Shown in pieces: positions 35,360 to 45,231 of a DNA stretch of 53,999 nucleotides. Positions within the stretch are counted from its first letter, which is position 1. Each line of letters begins with the position of its first letter. The DNA is from Clostridiaceae bacterium (GTDB lineage: Bacteria; Bacillota; Clostridia; DSM-8532). The notes below the pieces were generated by a model. That model saw only the letters and a program-made list of their open reading frames with translations. It was not told the DNA's origin and ran no database searches. The DNA is taken from positions 1-53,999 of the forward strand of contig JAAYKJ010000271.1 of the NCBI GenBank assembly GCA_012522505.1, given 5' to 3'. Both the position numbers and the translations under genes were made by a program.

Positions 35360-37171
35360 ATGCCAGATACACGACAAAAGAGAATTCGAAATTTTTGTAT
35401 TATAGCCCATATTGATCATGGCAAATCTACACTGGCTGACAGATTGCTGGAGAAAACCGGTGTTCTGACTGCCCGTGAGATGGAAGAACAGGTTTTGGAT
35501 ACCATGGATCTGGAACGCGAACGCGGAATAACCATCAAAGCCCAGGCTGCACGGTTGATTTATCGCGCGCAGGATGGTAACGAGTATATCCTGAACCTCA
35601 TTGATACACCAGGTCATGTGGATTTCAATTATGAGGTTTCCAGAAGCATTGCTGCCTGTGAAGGTGCTGTCCTGGTTGTGGATGCATCACAGGGTATTGA
35701 AGCACAGACACTGGGTAACGTATACCTGGCACTGGAACACAACCTTGAAATTCTGCCTGTCATCAATAAAATTGATCTGCCTGGGGCAAGACCAGACGAG
35801 ATAAAACAGGAAGTTGAGGATGTTATTGGGCTGGATTGCAGCGAAGCGCCTCTGATCTCAGCAAAAAACGGGGTTAATATTGAATCGGTGCTTGAAAATA
35901 TCGTCAAGGTAATTCCTCCGCCTACCGGGGATGAAGAGGCTCCGTTGCGGGCGCTTATTTTTGATTCCCTGTATGACAATTATAAAGGGGTTATAACCCA
36001 TGTCCGTATCATGGAAGGAAGTGTCCGGGCCGGGCAGGAAATCCTGATGATGAATACGAAGAAGAAGTTTATTGTAACCGAGGTCGGATACTTCAGGCCC
36101 GGAGGGCTTATTCCTGCAGAAACGCTCATTTCCGGAGACGTAGGTTTTATCTGCGCCAGCATAAAAAATGTGCAGGACACCCAGGTTGGCGACACGATCA
36201 CGCTGGCTTCAAACCCTGCGAAAGCACCGCTTCCCGGGTACAAAAAGGCGGTACCTATGGTGTTTTGCGGCATTTACCCAGCAGATGGTGCAAAGTATAC
36301 GGATTTACGGGATGCCTTGGAAAAACTGCAGTTGAATGATGCTTCGCTTCTCTTCGAAGCTGAAACCTCAGCTGCTTTGGGGTTTGGGTTCCGATGTGGG
36401 TTTTTAGGTCTTTTGCATATGGAAATAATTCAGGAACGCCTGGAGCGGGAATTCAATCTGGATCTTGTTACAACCGCACCAAGTGTTATTTACAGGGTTA
36501 TCAAAACCGACGGTGAAGTGTTGCAGATAGACAACCCTGCAAACCTTCCCGATATTTCCACAATCGAGATGATGGAAGAACCATTGGTGAAGGCTTCGAT
36601 CATGACACCGCCCGAATATGTAGGGTCAATCATGGAACTTTGCCAGGAGCGTCGGGGTGAATATATCGGTATGGAATACATTGAAAGCAACCGTGCCGTA
36701 TTAGCCTATGATATGCCCCTGAACGAGATCATCTATGATTTTTTCGATGCGCTGAAATCACGTTCAAAAGGTTATGCTTCTTTTGACTATGAACTGAAGG
36801 GATATAAGAAATCTGAACTGGTGAAGCTGGATATACGGTTGAATGGAGAGCTTGTGGACGCCTTGTCCTTCATTGTCCATGAAAGCAAAGCATACTCCAG
36901 GGGCAGGAGAATGGCAGAGAAGCTGAAAGATACAATCCCCCGGCAAATGTTTGAAATCCCGATTCAGGCTTGTATTGGCACAAAGATAATTGCCAGGGAG
37001 ACTGTACGGGCATATCGGAAAGATGTTTTGGCCAAATGTTATGGCGGGGACATCACCCGTAAGAAAAAGTTGCTTGAAAAACAAAAGGAAGGCAAAAAAC
37101 GGATGCGGCATGTCGGTAATGTTGAATTACCCCAGGAAGCCTTTATGAGTGTGCTGAAGCTGGATACGTAA
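35360..37171 (+). CDS. lepA: Elongation factor 4 (LepA)
   Basis: A translational GTPase related to EF-G that acts on ribosomes, affecting initiation and recovery of stalled complexes. The 603-residue protein has G1 [10 protein letters not shown]3 DTPGHVDF and G4 NKIDLP, and the LepA-specific C-terminal domain in place of EF-G domain IV ([19 protein letters not shown] onward). ATG 35360 follows GGGGGATTAT; an upstream start at 35297 has no ribosome binding site. hemW follows closely, as is common in bacteria. Confidence 0.96.
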   Translation: MPDTRQKRIRNFCIIAHIDHGKSTLADRLLEKTGVLTAREMEEQVLDTMDLERERGITIKAQAARLIYRAQDGNEYILNLIDTPGHVDFNYEVSRSIAACEGAVLVVDASQGIEAQTLGNVYLALEHNLEILPVINKIDLPGARPDEIKQEVEDVIGLDCSEAPLISAKNGVNIESVLENIVKVIPPPTGDEEAPLRALIFDSLYDNYKGVITHVRIMEGSVRAGQEILMMNTKKKFIVTEVGYFRPGGLIPAETLISGDVGFICASIKNVQDTQVGDTITLASNPAKAPLPGYKKAVPMVFCGIYPADGAKYTDLRDALEKLQLNDASLLFEAETSAALGFGFRCGFLGLLHMEIIQERLEREFNLDLVTTAPSVIYRVIKTDGEVLQIDNPANLPDISTIEMMEEPLVKASIMTPPEYVGSIMELCQERRGEYIGMEYIESNRAVLAYDMPLNEIIYDFFDALKSRSKGYASFDYELKGYKKSELVKLDIRLNGELVDALSFIVHESKAYSRGRRMAEKLKDTIPRQMFEIPIQACIGTKIIARETVRAYRKDVLAKCYGGDITRKKKLLEKQKEGKKRMRHVGNVELPQEAFMSVLKLDT

Positions 37172-37232
37172 GACTGCAATGGATTACCGCCGGTTGTCAG
37201 ACCGTTGTGAAGATGAAAACGGAGAGTTGGAA

Positions 37233-38366
37233 ATGGATCCTGTTGGCGTATATATTCATATACCCTTTTGCACCAAAAAGTGTAATTACTGTGATTTCCC
37301 TTCATACCCTGGGTTAGAAGGGATTTTTCACTCGTATGGGGAAGCTGTTTGCCTTGAAATTGAAAGAATCGCCTCAGAATACGGGAACATTTCCGTTCAG
37401 ACGGTTTTCTTCGGTGGAGGTACACCGTCGCTGCTTCCTGTTCCAATTCTCTCCCGCATTGTAAATACGCTTATGCAAAGGTTTCGCCTGTCAGAAGACG
37501 CGGAAATTACACTTGAAGCCAATCCTGGAACCGTCCATCGGGAAAAAGCTGCTGCATGGAGAGAACTGGGTTTCAACCGCATCAGCCTTGGCCTGCAAGC
37601 TGCCCAGGATCGCTTGCTGCAATTGATGGGCCGTATTCATACAAGAAAAATGTTCGTGGAGAGCATTGAGATATTGGACAAGTATGGCTTTCATAATCTA
37701 AATGCCGATATACTGTTTGGGGTTCCTGGTCAAAGTCTTGAGGATTGGCTGGAAACACTGGATTTGCTTTTACAAACAAAGATACACCACATATCAGCCT
37801 ATAGTTTGCAGATAGAAAAAGATACACCGTGGTTTAAACTGCAAAAAAAGGGGGAATTACCATATGTGGATGAATCATTGGAAAGAGAAATGTATTACCA
37901 GGCTATAGAGACACTAAAAAAGTTCGGCTTTCATCATTATGAGATCTCCAATTTTTCAAAGCCGGGTTTTGAATGCAGACATAACCTGAAATATTGGACC
38001 GGAAAACCCTACATTGGGGTTGGAGCTGCAGCGCATTCGTTCATTCGGGATGAAAGGACGGCCAACATAACCAATCCTGCGCTTTATATCCAAAAGATAA
38101 AGGCTAATGTTTCTCCAATGATATCAAGTGAGAAAATTGACCCGGAAGAAAAGCTTTCCGAAAGGCTAATTTTGGGGTTAAGGATTATCGATGGAGTTTC
38201 AATGCTTGAACTGGAACAGGAATTCGGTCCGGAAGCCCTGGACAGGCACAGAGCTGCAATCGAACGGATGGAGAAGAGGAACCTTCTTTACTTTGATGGG
38301 GATATGCTGCGACTGACCACGATTGGGCTGGATTACGCAAATCAGGTTTGGATGGAGTTTCTGTGA
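37233..38366 (+). CDS. hemW: Radical SAM heme chaperone HemW
   Basis: HemW binds heme and S-adenosylmethionine and is thought to deliver heme to target proteins; it was long annotated as oxygen-independent coproporphyrinogen oxidase. The 377-residue length suits HemW rather than the longer HemN. The cluster motif is CTKKCNYC (Cys 13, 17, 20), followed by FFGGGTPSLLP and HNLKYWTGKPYIGVGAAAHS. ATG 37233 follows GGAGAG. It is 62 bases after lepA, a typical pair. Confidence 0.94.
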   Translation: MDPVGVYIHIPFCTKKCNYCDFPSYPGLEGIFHSYGEAVCLEIERIASEYGNISVQTVFFGGGTPSLLPVPILSRIVNTLMQRFRLSEDAEITLEANPGTVHREKAAAWRELGFNRISLGLQAAQDRLLQLMGRIHTRKMFVESIEILDKYGFHNLNADILFGVPGQSLEDWLETLDLLLQTKIHHISAYSLQIEKDTPWFKLQKKGELPYVDESLEREMYYQAIETLKKFGFHHYEISNFSKPGFECRHNLKYWTGKPYIGVGAAAHSFIRDERTANITNPALYIQKIKANVSPMISSEKIDPEEKLSERLILGLRIIDGVSMLELEQEFGPEALDRHRAAIERMEKRNLLYFDGDMLRLTTIGLDYANQVWMEFL

Positions 38367-38507
38367 TTTCAGGTCATTGCCGTTTTGTGGCGGATTAAAT
38401 AAAAGGCGGAGTTTCAGTTTATCCTGTTTCGTAGCCCAGGTTTGTTGAAAAGCAGCCGGATCGTTGCGTTTACTGGATAAATGAAGTATAGCGTCGGAAA
38501 GGATATT

Positions 38508-39773
38508 ATGATGGAGTCAAAGGAAAAAATCCAGCGGAAAGAGTCCAATATCGGCCTTGAATACATCAAGGAAAGTTACAAGGATGACTTTATACAGGAA
38601 ATCCTTGTAACTCTTGATTCAATTGAGCTTGAACTGGTGAATCTTGAGGTTGAACCAGACAATACGGCTTATTTAAACGCAGTATATTCCAATTTTCATG
38701 CGGTCAGGGGCTTATCGGGATTTTTGGAGGATAATTTGGCTACTCAAATTACCGAACAAACCGAAAGCCTGATCGAAAAATGCCGAAAATTCAATCTATC
38801 TGCCACAAGGAACACCATCAATGCGATACTGCAGTCCGTCCTTTTTCTTCGGAAAATCTGCAATCAAGTCCCTCTTGTACATGAAACCAAGTTTCAGGGC
38901 GAAGTGGAGCAACATCTTCTGAACATTCAGCAACTGCGGGATGAAATCATGCTTGAAGTCAAACAACCCGTACGGTCCCCTGAAAATAAGATCGGGGAGA
39001 TCCTGGTTGAAGAAGGAGCTATCGCAAAGCAGGATGTCGATGATGTGCTGCAAAAACAGAGCAGCATCTATCAGAAGATGAAGTTCGGAGAAATCGCTGT
39101 ACGGGAAAAAAAGGTTGAAGCGGGTGAACTCATAAAAGCCATCCGTGCGCAAAAAATTAGAAATGAAAGCAGTGAGCAGCTCGTACATATTCCCATCAAG
39201 CAGTTGGATGAAATTTTAGGCATTCTTATGAAACTGACCTCCATACAAAACAATCTGCAGCATGAATCTGTTTTATTGTTTGGCAGCGATAATGCTTTCT
39301 CTACCGGATTAAAACGGGCTGAGAATATGGTACTGGATATACATAGAATTATTCGTGAACTGAGCATGGTAACCCTGAAACAATCCTTTCAGAAGCTTAG
39401 CCGCGCAGTCAGGGCAATGATAGAAGATGCCGGGCTTCACGTCGCGTTTTCAATCATCGGCGAAAATACTGAATTGAGCAAGGAAGTTGCTGATGAATTG
39501 ACGGTGCCTCTTGCAGAAATTATGGGGTGTATGCTATCAAGCTTTGTTCCGGAACCTGCGGGTAAGAGGGGAAAGCTTGGCAATATTGAAGTTGTTGCTT
39601 ATAATAAGGAAGATTCGGTTATGATAGAAATATCCAACAGCAAAGCCCCCGATATTCTGAATAATCAACACAAGCTTGAAGCGCTCCGGAACAAAATTGA
39701 AAAACTGAATGGACGATTGGAGTATGAAGTTGTTGATGATGGCTGTAAGGTAACAATAATCCTGCCCGCGTAG
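38508..39773 (+). CDS. CheA-like protein with Hpt domain and degenerate kinase domain
   Basis: A 421-residue signalling protein. Residues 15-115 resemble an Hpt domain, with the phosphoacceptor His64 in NFHAVRGLSGFL. A middle segment, GEILVEEGAIAKQDVDDVLQ, resembles modules found in some CheA-like and type II secretion proteins. The last 190 residues follow CheA dimerisation and HATPase domains, but the N-box is changed (DELTVPLAEIMGCMLSSF instead of DxLxHxxRNAxDHG) and the DxGxG box is missing (IEISNSK), so autophosphorylation is not expected. ATG 38508 follows AAAGG. It lies between hemW and the hrcA operon; a stand-alone CheY is encoded 7 kb downstream. Confidence 0.8.
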   Translation: MMESKEKIQRKESNIGLEYIKESYKDDFIQEILVTLDSIELELVNLEVEPDNTAYLNAVYSNFHAVRGLSGFLEDNLATQITEQTESLIEKCRKFNLSATRNTINAILQSVLFLRKICNQVPLVHETKFQGEVEQHLLNIQQLRDEIMLEVKQPVRSPENKIGEILVEEGAIAKQDVDDVLQKQSSIYQKMKFGEIAVREKKVEAGELIKAIRAQKIRNESSEQLVHIPIKQLDEILGILMKLTSIQNNLQHESVLLFGSDNAFSTGLKRAENMVLDIHRIIRELSMVTLKQSFQKLSRAVRAMIEDAGLHVAFSIIGENTELSKEVADELTVPLAEIMGCMLSSFVPEPAGKRGKLGNIEVVAYNKEDSVMIEISNSKAPDILNNQHKLEALRNKIEKLNGRLEYEVVDDGCKVTIILPA

Positions 39774-39832
39774 TCTATCAAATGCTGTCAGGACTTTATT
39801 TTTAGCCCTTGAGGTTGAAGGATGTGTGGGTA

Positions 39833-39883
39833 GTTTCCGTTATGCACATCTGTATCTCAAGTATATGGGTGTGAACAGTAACC
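39833..39883. repeat. Dispersed intergenic repeat, copy 5 (hybrid)
   Basis: Its left part, GTTTCCGTTATGCACATCTG, resembles the long variants (copies 1 and 3), while its right part, from TATCTCAAGTATAT to GGGTGTGAACAGTAACC, equals copies 2 and 4. It lies between the CheA-like gene and the hrcA promoter. Confidence 0.75.
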
Positions 39884-39920
39884 AATTAAGGAAACGATCG
39901 CTGAAATAGAAACCACCCTC

Positions 39921-39949
39921 TTGACAAATAATAAGCAGGGTGGTATTTT
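39921..39949 (+). promoter_or_regulatory. Sigma-A promoter of the hrcA operon
   Basis: TTGACA (39921-39926), a 17-base spacer and TATTTT (39944-39949). The CIRCE operator begins at about +6. Confidence 0.85.
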
Positions 39950-39960
39950 TATAGTAGGTT

Positions 39961-39987
39961 TTAGCACTCGACATGGTAGAGTGCTAA
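39961..39987 (+). promoter_or_regulatory. CIRCE operator (HrcA binding site)
   Basis: TTAGCACTC (39961-39969), 9-base spacer, GAGTGCTAA (39979-39987): a perfect match to CIRCE. HrcA bound here represses hrcA-grpE-dnaK until heat shock. Confidence 0.97.
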
Positions 39988-40068
39988 CAAAGAACAACGT
40001 TGAGTTTCTATCGCAGCAGCCTGCATAGACAGATGATATTGATGACTGTGCCTTCTGGAGGTGAGGTT

Positions 40069-41121
40069 GTGTTCTGGGATGACGAATTGAATGAGCGTAA
40101 GATGCAGATTCTGAAAACACTGATTGATGATTATGTACAAACAGCACAGCCCGTGGGTTCCAGAACGATTTCCAAAAAGTATGAGCTTGGGCTCAGCTCT
40201 GCGACGATTCGCAATGAAATGGCTGATCTGGAGGAAATGGGGTATATTTCGCAACCCCATACTTCTGCGGGAAGAGTTCCATCAGATAAAGGATACCGCT
40301 TTTATGTAGATCATCTGATGCAGGCTCACACGCTGGCGATAGAGGAAATTCAACAGATAAGAAGTGCGATGGAATCAAAGATGAATGAAATTAATGCATT
40401 GGTCAGTCGTGCTTCCAATATTATTTCTATGGTGACCGGATATACTGCCATTGCCACATCACCGAATTTGAATAAGGTGATGTTGAAGACGGTTCAGATA
40501 GTACCGGTAGATGATAAAAAAGCTCTGGTAGTGGTAGTCAGCAGTGGAGGTATTGTAAATAACAAAGTTGTTCGGCTGAATTCCGAAACCTCCCCGGATA
40601 TTTTGCTGAGACTTTCCAACTATCTTCATGATAAGCTGAATGGTCTTGTGATCGAAAACATACAGCTGCCTGAAGTCGAAGACATTGTTCTGGAAACCGG
40701 TGTGGCTTCTGAAACAGCCATATCAGTCCTTGAAGGGCTAAGCCAGTGTATGCATGGAATCGAACAGTCCGAGCTGATCATGAAAGGTACAATGAATTTA
40801 CTGAATCATCCTGAGTTCAGTGACCTTTTGAAGGTCAGAGAAGTGTTGGAGCTGTTTAATGATCAGGATGTCATCAAAGCGATGATGAAATCAGCAATGA
40901 AAAAACATGACCTGAATGTCCAAATTGGTAAGGAAAACGAGGTGGAAACGATGCACGACTGTAGCCTCGTAACTGCAGCTTACCAGCTGAGAAACACGGA
41001 TGTTGGGGCCTTTGGGATCATTGGCCCGACACGAATGTCGTATGCAAAGGTGGTATCGGCAATGCGATACATTCAAAAATTAGTGAATGATGAAATCCTG
41101 AGAATACTCAGTGATGAATGA
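40069..41121 (+). CDS. hrcA: Heat-inducible transcription repressor HrcA
   Basis: HrcA represses class I heat-shock genes at CIRCE and depends on GroEL for folding. The 350-residue product has an N-terminal winged helix (YVQTAQPVGSRTISKKYELG and SSATIRNEMADLEEMGYI), then the HrcA-specific dimerisation and inserted domains. I start it at GTG 40069 after GGAGGTGA (40057-40064); a longer reading from 40000 begins before that site and has no family counterpart. It is the first gene after its own CIRCE. Confidence 0.95.
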   Translation: MFWDDELNERKMQILKTLIDDYVQTAQPVGSRTISKKYELGLSSATIRNEMADLEEMGYISQPHTSAGRVPSDKGYRFYVDHLMQAHTLAIEEIQQIRSAMESKMNEINALVSRASNIISMVTGYTAIATSPNLNKVMLKTVQIVPVDDKKALVVVVSSGGIVNNKVVRLNSETSPDILLRLSNYLHDKLNGLVIENIQLPEVEDIVLETGVASETAISVLEGLSQCMHGIEQSELIMKGTMNLLNHPEFSDLLKVREVLELFNDQDVIKAMMKSAMKKHDLNVQIGKENEVETMHDCSLVTAAYQLRNTDVGAFGIIGPTRMSYAKVVSAMRYIQKLVNDEILRILSDE

Positions 41122-41226
41122 GATATATTAAATTCGTAGACTGGTTATTGTACTAAACGGCTGGATTTCAGCAGTCACGCAAAAGAAGCGTTAGCTTTTG
41201 AGTAAATAATGGAAGGATGAAACCAA

Positions 41227-41781
41227 ATGAGTCATAAAATGGCTGGGAAGAAACAAGAAAAAGAACTGATGAATGAACAGCCCGATCAGCAACCAACTGA
41301 AACGGAAGAGAAAAAAGAAGACATTGTTCAGCAAGAAGACCAGATTGAGAAGAAGGAAGCAGAAATTAAAGAGCTGAAAGAACAAATACAACGTTTGGCA
41401 GCTGAATTCGACAATTATAAGAAAAGGACTGTAAAAGAAAAGGAAAAACTTTATGACATCTCTGTGGCCGACGTCGCAGCTGCCTTTATTCCTGTACTGG
41501 ACAATGTTGAACGAGCGCTGGAGGCTTCCGTAGATAGCGATCAGGGAATACGAGATGGTGTCCAGTTAATTCACAGGCAGTTTATAGATGTTCTGTCCAA
41601 CTTGGATATTCAATATATCGAAACGATTGGCAAGGAATTTAATCCGAATATCCACGAGGCTGTCATGCATGTTCAGGATGACTCCTGTGGCGAGAATGAA
41701 ATTGTGGAGGAGTTTCAGAAAGGATATATTTACAAGGATGAAATCGTCATCCGTCATTCGGTTGTGAAGGTGGCAAACTAG
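41227..41781 (+). CDS. grpE: Nucleotide exchange factor GrpE
   Basis: GrpE releases ADP from DnaK. The 184-residue protein has a charged, disordered N-terminus (1-50), a long coiled coil (about 35-90, KKEDIVQQEDQIEKKEAEIK and onward), and a C-terminal beta domain beginning near FNPNIHEAVMHVQD. ATG 41227 follows GGAAGG. It is the second gene of the CIRCE operon, 105 bases after hrcA, in the standard order hrcA-grpE-dnaK. Confidence 0.95.
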   Translation: MSHKMAGKKQEKELMNEQPDQQPTETEEKKEDIVQQEDQIEKKEAEIKELKEQIQRLAAEFDNYKKRTVKEKEKLYDISVADVAAAFIPVLDNVERALEASVDSDQGIRDGVQLIHRQFIDVLSNLDIQYIETIGKEFNPNIHEAVMHVQDDSCGENEIVEEFQKGYIYKDEIVIRHSVVKVAN

Positions 41782-41919
41782 CAATGCTATGAAACTCCAG
41801 GCCTGCAGACCTTAACATCTGGGAAGCGTATTGTGGATATGAGCGTATAATACACGAATTAAGCAAAAAATTTATTAATGCATTCTTTGACCTTAAATAT
41901 AGAATTAGGAGTGAGTAAT

Positions 41920-43773
41920 ATGGCAAAAGTAATAGGAATAGATTTGGGTACGACCAATTCATGTGTTGCTGTGATGGAAGGTGGAGAACCGGTTGTTATA
42001 CCTAATCCCGAAGGGAATAGGACAACTCCTTCCGTTGTAGCCTTTTCAAAAACCGGTGACCGGCTTGTGGGGCAAGTGGCAAAGCGTCAGGCTGTTACAA
42101 ATCCTGAAAGAACCGTCATCTCAATTAAACGGGATATGGGCTCTAACAAAAAGGTAGATATTGACGCAAAACAATTCACACCCCAGGAAATATCTGCGAT
42201 GGTTCTGCAAAAACTGAAAACCGATGCAGAAAGTTATCTTGGTGAAACGGTAACTCAGGCAGTGATTACTGTCCCGGCCTATTTCTCGGATGCACAGCGG
42301 CAAGCAACAAAAGATGCGGGAAAAATAGCTGGGCTTGAAGTATTGCGCATTATCAATGAGCCAACAGCTGCTGCATTGGCTTATGGTCTGGATAAAGAGA
42401 ATGATCAGAAGATTTTGGTATTCGACCTTGGCGGCGGAACCTTCGACGTATCCATTCTGGAGATCGGTGATGGTGTGTTCGAAGTATTGGCTACCAGTGG
42501 GAATAACCGCCTGGGTGGAGATGATTTCGACCAGAGGGTAATTGACTGGCTTGCCAATGAATTTAAGCGTGACAACGGAATCGACCTGAGAAATGACAAA
42601 ATGGCCGCCCAAAGGCTGAAGGAAGCTGCGGAAAAGGCAAAAATCGAATTGTCCGGTGTTGCGACAACAAACATCAACCTCCCGTTTATAACGGCAGATG
42701 CATCCGGCCCCAAGCACCTTGACATGACACTGACAAGGGCAAAATTCGACGAACTGACCGCTGACCTGGTGGAGAAAACCATGGAACCAACCCGAAAAGC
42801 ATTGGCTGATTCGGAACTGGATCCCTCCTCCATCGACAAGATCCTTTTGGTAGGTGGTTCTACAAGAATTCCTGCGGTTCAGGAGGCTGTGAAGAAATAT
42901 TTGGGCAAAGAGCCCTTCAAAGGTATTAACCCCGATGAATGTGTTGCCGTTGGTGCGGCTATTCAGGCTGGTGTCTTGTCCGGAGAAGTGAAGGATCTGC
43001 TATTGCTGGATGTTACGCCGCTGTCTCTTGGTATTGAAACCCTGGGTGGTGTGTTTACAAAATTGATTGAGCGTAATACAACCATTCCGACGAAGAAGAG
43101 CCAGGTGTTCTCAACCGCTGCAGACGGACAGACCAGTGTGGACATTCGTGTATTTCAGGGTGAACGGGAAATGGCTGCGAACAACAAGCTTATTGGAAAC
43201 TTCCAACTTACCGGTATTCCACCGGCACCCAGAGGAGTTCCCCAGATTGAAGTTGCGTTTGATATCGATGCCAATGGTATCGTACATGTTTCAGCCAAGG
43301 ATCTTGGAACTGGAAACGAACAGAAGGTAACCATCACCGCTACCTCGAACTTGTCCGATGATGAAATTGACAAAGCCGTTAAAGAAGCAGAAAAGTTCGC
43401 AGCAGAAGACAAGCAGAAGAAAGAATCCATAGAAGCGAGAAACCAGGCAGATTCTCTGATCTACCAGACAGAGAAGACCTTAAAAGATTTAGGTGACAAG
43501 GTATCTGCTGAAGATAAAGCGAATATTGAAACTGAGCTGAATCATCTGAAGGAAGTCGTCAAGGGTGATGACACAGAAGCCATAAAAGCGGCATCGGAAA
43601 AATTATCCCAGGCATTTTATGCGGTTTCACAAAAGATGTACCAGCAAAATCCAGGTGCCGCAGGCCCCGGAGGGTTTGATCCGAACGCAGCAGGTCCGAA
43701 TGCTGGCGGGGCTGGCCAGGATGATGTATACGATGCAGACTACAAGGTTGTCGACGACGATGACAACAAATAG
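41920..43773 (+). CDS. dnaK: Chaperone protein DnaK
   Basis: Hsp70 chaperone that binds unfolded stretches of proteins in cycles of ATP hydrolysis. The 617-residue protein has the ATPase domain with [39 protein letters not shown] and LVGGSTRIP, a substrate domain, a helical lid, and an acidic, Gly-rich tail ending [14 protein letters not shown] 41920 follows AGGAGTGAG. A 14-bp hairpin (43866-43897) ends the operon before dnaJ. Confidence 0.98.
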   Translation: MAKVIGIDLGTTNSCVAVMEGGEPVVIPNPEGNRTTPSVVAFSKTGDRLVGQVAKRQAVTNPERTVISIKRDMGSNKKVDIDAKQFTPQEISAMVLQKLKTDAESYLGETVTQAVITVPAYFSDAQRQATKDAGKIAGLEVLRIINEPTAAALAYGLDKENDQKILVFDLGGGTFDVSILEIGDGVFEVLATSGNNRLGGDDFDQRVIDWLANEFKRDNGIDLRNDKMAAQRLKEAAEKAKIELSGVATTNINLPFITADASGPKHLDMTLTRAKFDELTADLVEKTMEPTRKALADSELDPSSIDKILLVGGSTRIPAVQEAVKKYLGKEPFKGINPDECVAVGAAIQAGVLSGEVKDLLLLDVTPLSLGIETLGGVFTKLIERNTTIPTKKSQVFSTAADGQTSVDIRVFQGEREMAANNKLIGNFQLTGIPPAPRGVPQIEVAFDIDANGIVHVSAKDLGTGNEQKVTITATSNLSDDEIDKAVKEAEKFAAEDKQKKESIEARNQADSLIYQTEKTLKDLGDKVSAEDKANIETELNHLKEVVKGDDTEAIKAASEKLSQAFYAVSQKMYQQNPGAAGPGGFDPNAAGPNAGGAGQDDVYDADYKVVDDDDNK

Positions 43774-43865
43774 AGGTTTCATGAAATAACGCGATGTCTC
43801 CTGTTTGTTACAGCAGCACTCAACCTGTTGGAAACAGCATTTAACTGTATTGTATGTTGATTGCG

Positions 43866-43899
43866 CAACGAGTCAAAGGTTTCCCTTTGACTCGTTGTT
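43866..43899 (+). terminator. Hairpin terminator after dnaK
   Basis: Perfect 14-bp stem CAACGAGTCAAAGG (43866-43879) / CCTTTGACTCGTTG (43884-43897), with TTA after it. The T run is short, so termination may be partial. Confidence 0.7.
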
Positions 43900-43908
43900 A
43901 TAAGCAGC

Positions 43909-43955
43909 CAAGGAACGAGTGTGAACAGTAATGCTGGTCGTTCTTGGCGCGAATC
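43909..43955. repeat. Dispersed intergenic repeat, copy 6 (half site)
   Basis: GTGTGAACAGTAA (43919-43931) matches the right end of the repeat family. It sits in the loop of another weak hairpin, GGAACGA and TCGTTC, between dnaK and dnaJ. Confidence 0.45.
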
Positions 43956-43969
43956 CCTTGGAGGTTTGG

Positions 43970-43998
43970 TTGAAGACGAACATGAAGTGTGCTATAAT
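43970..43998 (+). promoter_or_regulatory. Promoter of dnaJ
   Basis: TTGAAG (43970-43975), a 17-base spacer and TATAAT (43993-43998), 43 bases before the start codon. No CIRCE or CtsR site overlaps it. Confidence 0.8.
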
Positions 43999-44040
43999 CG
44001 GTTGGTTATTGAAAGATATCAATTGTGGGGGTAGGTAAAT

Positions 44041-45171
44041 TTGCCGGAAAAAAGAGATTATTATGAAGTGCTCGGAGTAGATCGCAACGCCAGCGAGGCT
44101 GATTTGAAGAAGGCCTACCGAAAGCTTGCCAAGCAATATCATCCGGACATAAATCCCGATAATAAAGAAGCAGAAGCAAAGTTTAAAGAAATCAGCGAAG
44201 CCTATGCGGTGCTCAGTGATCCACAGAAAAGACAACAGTATGATAGGTTTGGACATGCAGGAATGAATGGCGCTGGGTTTGATTTCAGCGGATTTGGTGG
44301 GTTTGACTTTGGCTTTGGGGACATATTCGAAAGTTTCTTTGGCGGTTCTCCTTTTGGGCGAAGTTCCAGGCAGAGATCAGGGCCGACGCGGGGTGCTGAT
44401 TTAAGGTATGCGATGGAGATTACTTTCAATGAAGCAGCCTTCGGCGTTTCAAAAGAGTTTCGTGTGAACAGGATGCAGTCCTGCCATGTTTGCAGCGGCA
44501 CGGGTGCGAAACCCGGTACCTCCCCACAGACCTGCAAGCACTGTAATGGTACCGGACAGGTCAGATATGCGCAGGCCACACCATTTGGGCAGATGGTCAA
44601 TATGCGGGCGTGTGATGTTTGTCAAGGTCAAGGAACGTTGATACCACATCCTTGTGAAGAATGCCGCGGTTCCGGAAGAGTACAGAAGAATGTCAAGTTA
44701 AATATCGATATTCCCGCGGGTATTGACGACAATCAGACCATTTCCCTGAGAGGTGAAGGCGAGCCTGGCACCAAAGGTGGCCCGTCAGGAGATCTATATG
44801 TCACCATCCGGGTGAAACCCCATCCAATATTTTCGAGAGAAGGGTATAATATTATCTGTGAAGTGCCGATTACCTTTACCCAGGCGGCCTTGGGGGCAGA
44901 ATTGGACATCCCGACGCTGGAGGGAACCATCAAATACTCCATTCCGGAAGGGACACAGACAGGCACAGTTTTCCGTTTGAGAAACAAGGGAATTAAGCAT
45001 TTACGATCCAATTCCAAAGGAGATCTGTATGTTAAGGTAAATGTGGAGGTCCCGACGAAGCTCTCTTCCAAACAGAAGGAAATACTAAGTCAATTTGCAG
45101 AAGTAAGCGGAGATGATGTGTTTGTGCAGCGGAAAAACTTCTTTGAAAAAGTAAAGAACTTGTTTCAGTAA
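44041..45171 (+). CDS. dnaJ: Chaperone protein DnaJ
   Basis: Class A Hsp40 that delivers substrates to DnaK and stimulates its ATPase. The 376-residue protein has a J domain (1-70, HPD in QYHPDINPD), a Gly/Phe-rich region, four CXXCXGXG repeats ([32 protein letters not shown], about residues 142-210) that bind two zinc ions, and the C-terminal substrate domain. The start is TTG 44041 after GGGGGTAGG. It follows dnaK by 267 bases containing a terminator and its own promoter. Confidence 0.97.
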   Translation: MPEKRDYYEVLGVDRNASEADLKKAYRKLAKQYHPDINPDNKEAEAKFKEISEAYAVLSDPQKRQQYDRFGHAGMNGAGFDFSGFGGFDFGFGDIFESFFGGSPFGRSSRQRSGPTRGADLRYAMEITFNEAAFGVSKEFRVNRMQSCHVCSGTGAKPGTSPQTCKHCNGTGQVRYAQATPFGQMVNMRACDVCQGQGTLIPHPCEECRGSGRVQKNVKLNIDIPAGIDDNQTISLRGEGEPGTKGGPSGDLYVTIRVKPHPIFSREGYNIICEVPITFTQAALGAELDIPTLEGTIKYSIPEGTQTGTVFRLRNKGIKHLRSNSKGDLYVKVNVEVPTKLSSKQKEILSQFAEVSGDDVFVQRKNFFEKVKNLFQ

Positions 45172-45231
45172 CGTGCTGGGAATAACCCTGCAACCGAGAT
45201 CAAACTGTGATCTGAAAGAAGGAGAAATGAT

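Noticed and set aside
42121-42717. Long minus-strand open frame opposite dnaK
   Set aside because: Antisense frame of a conserved gene with Cys-rich nonsense composition.
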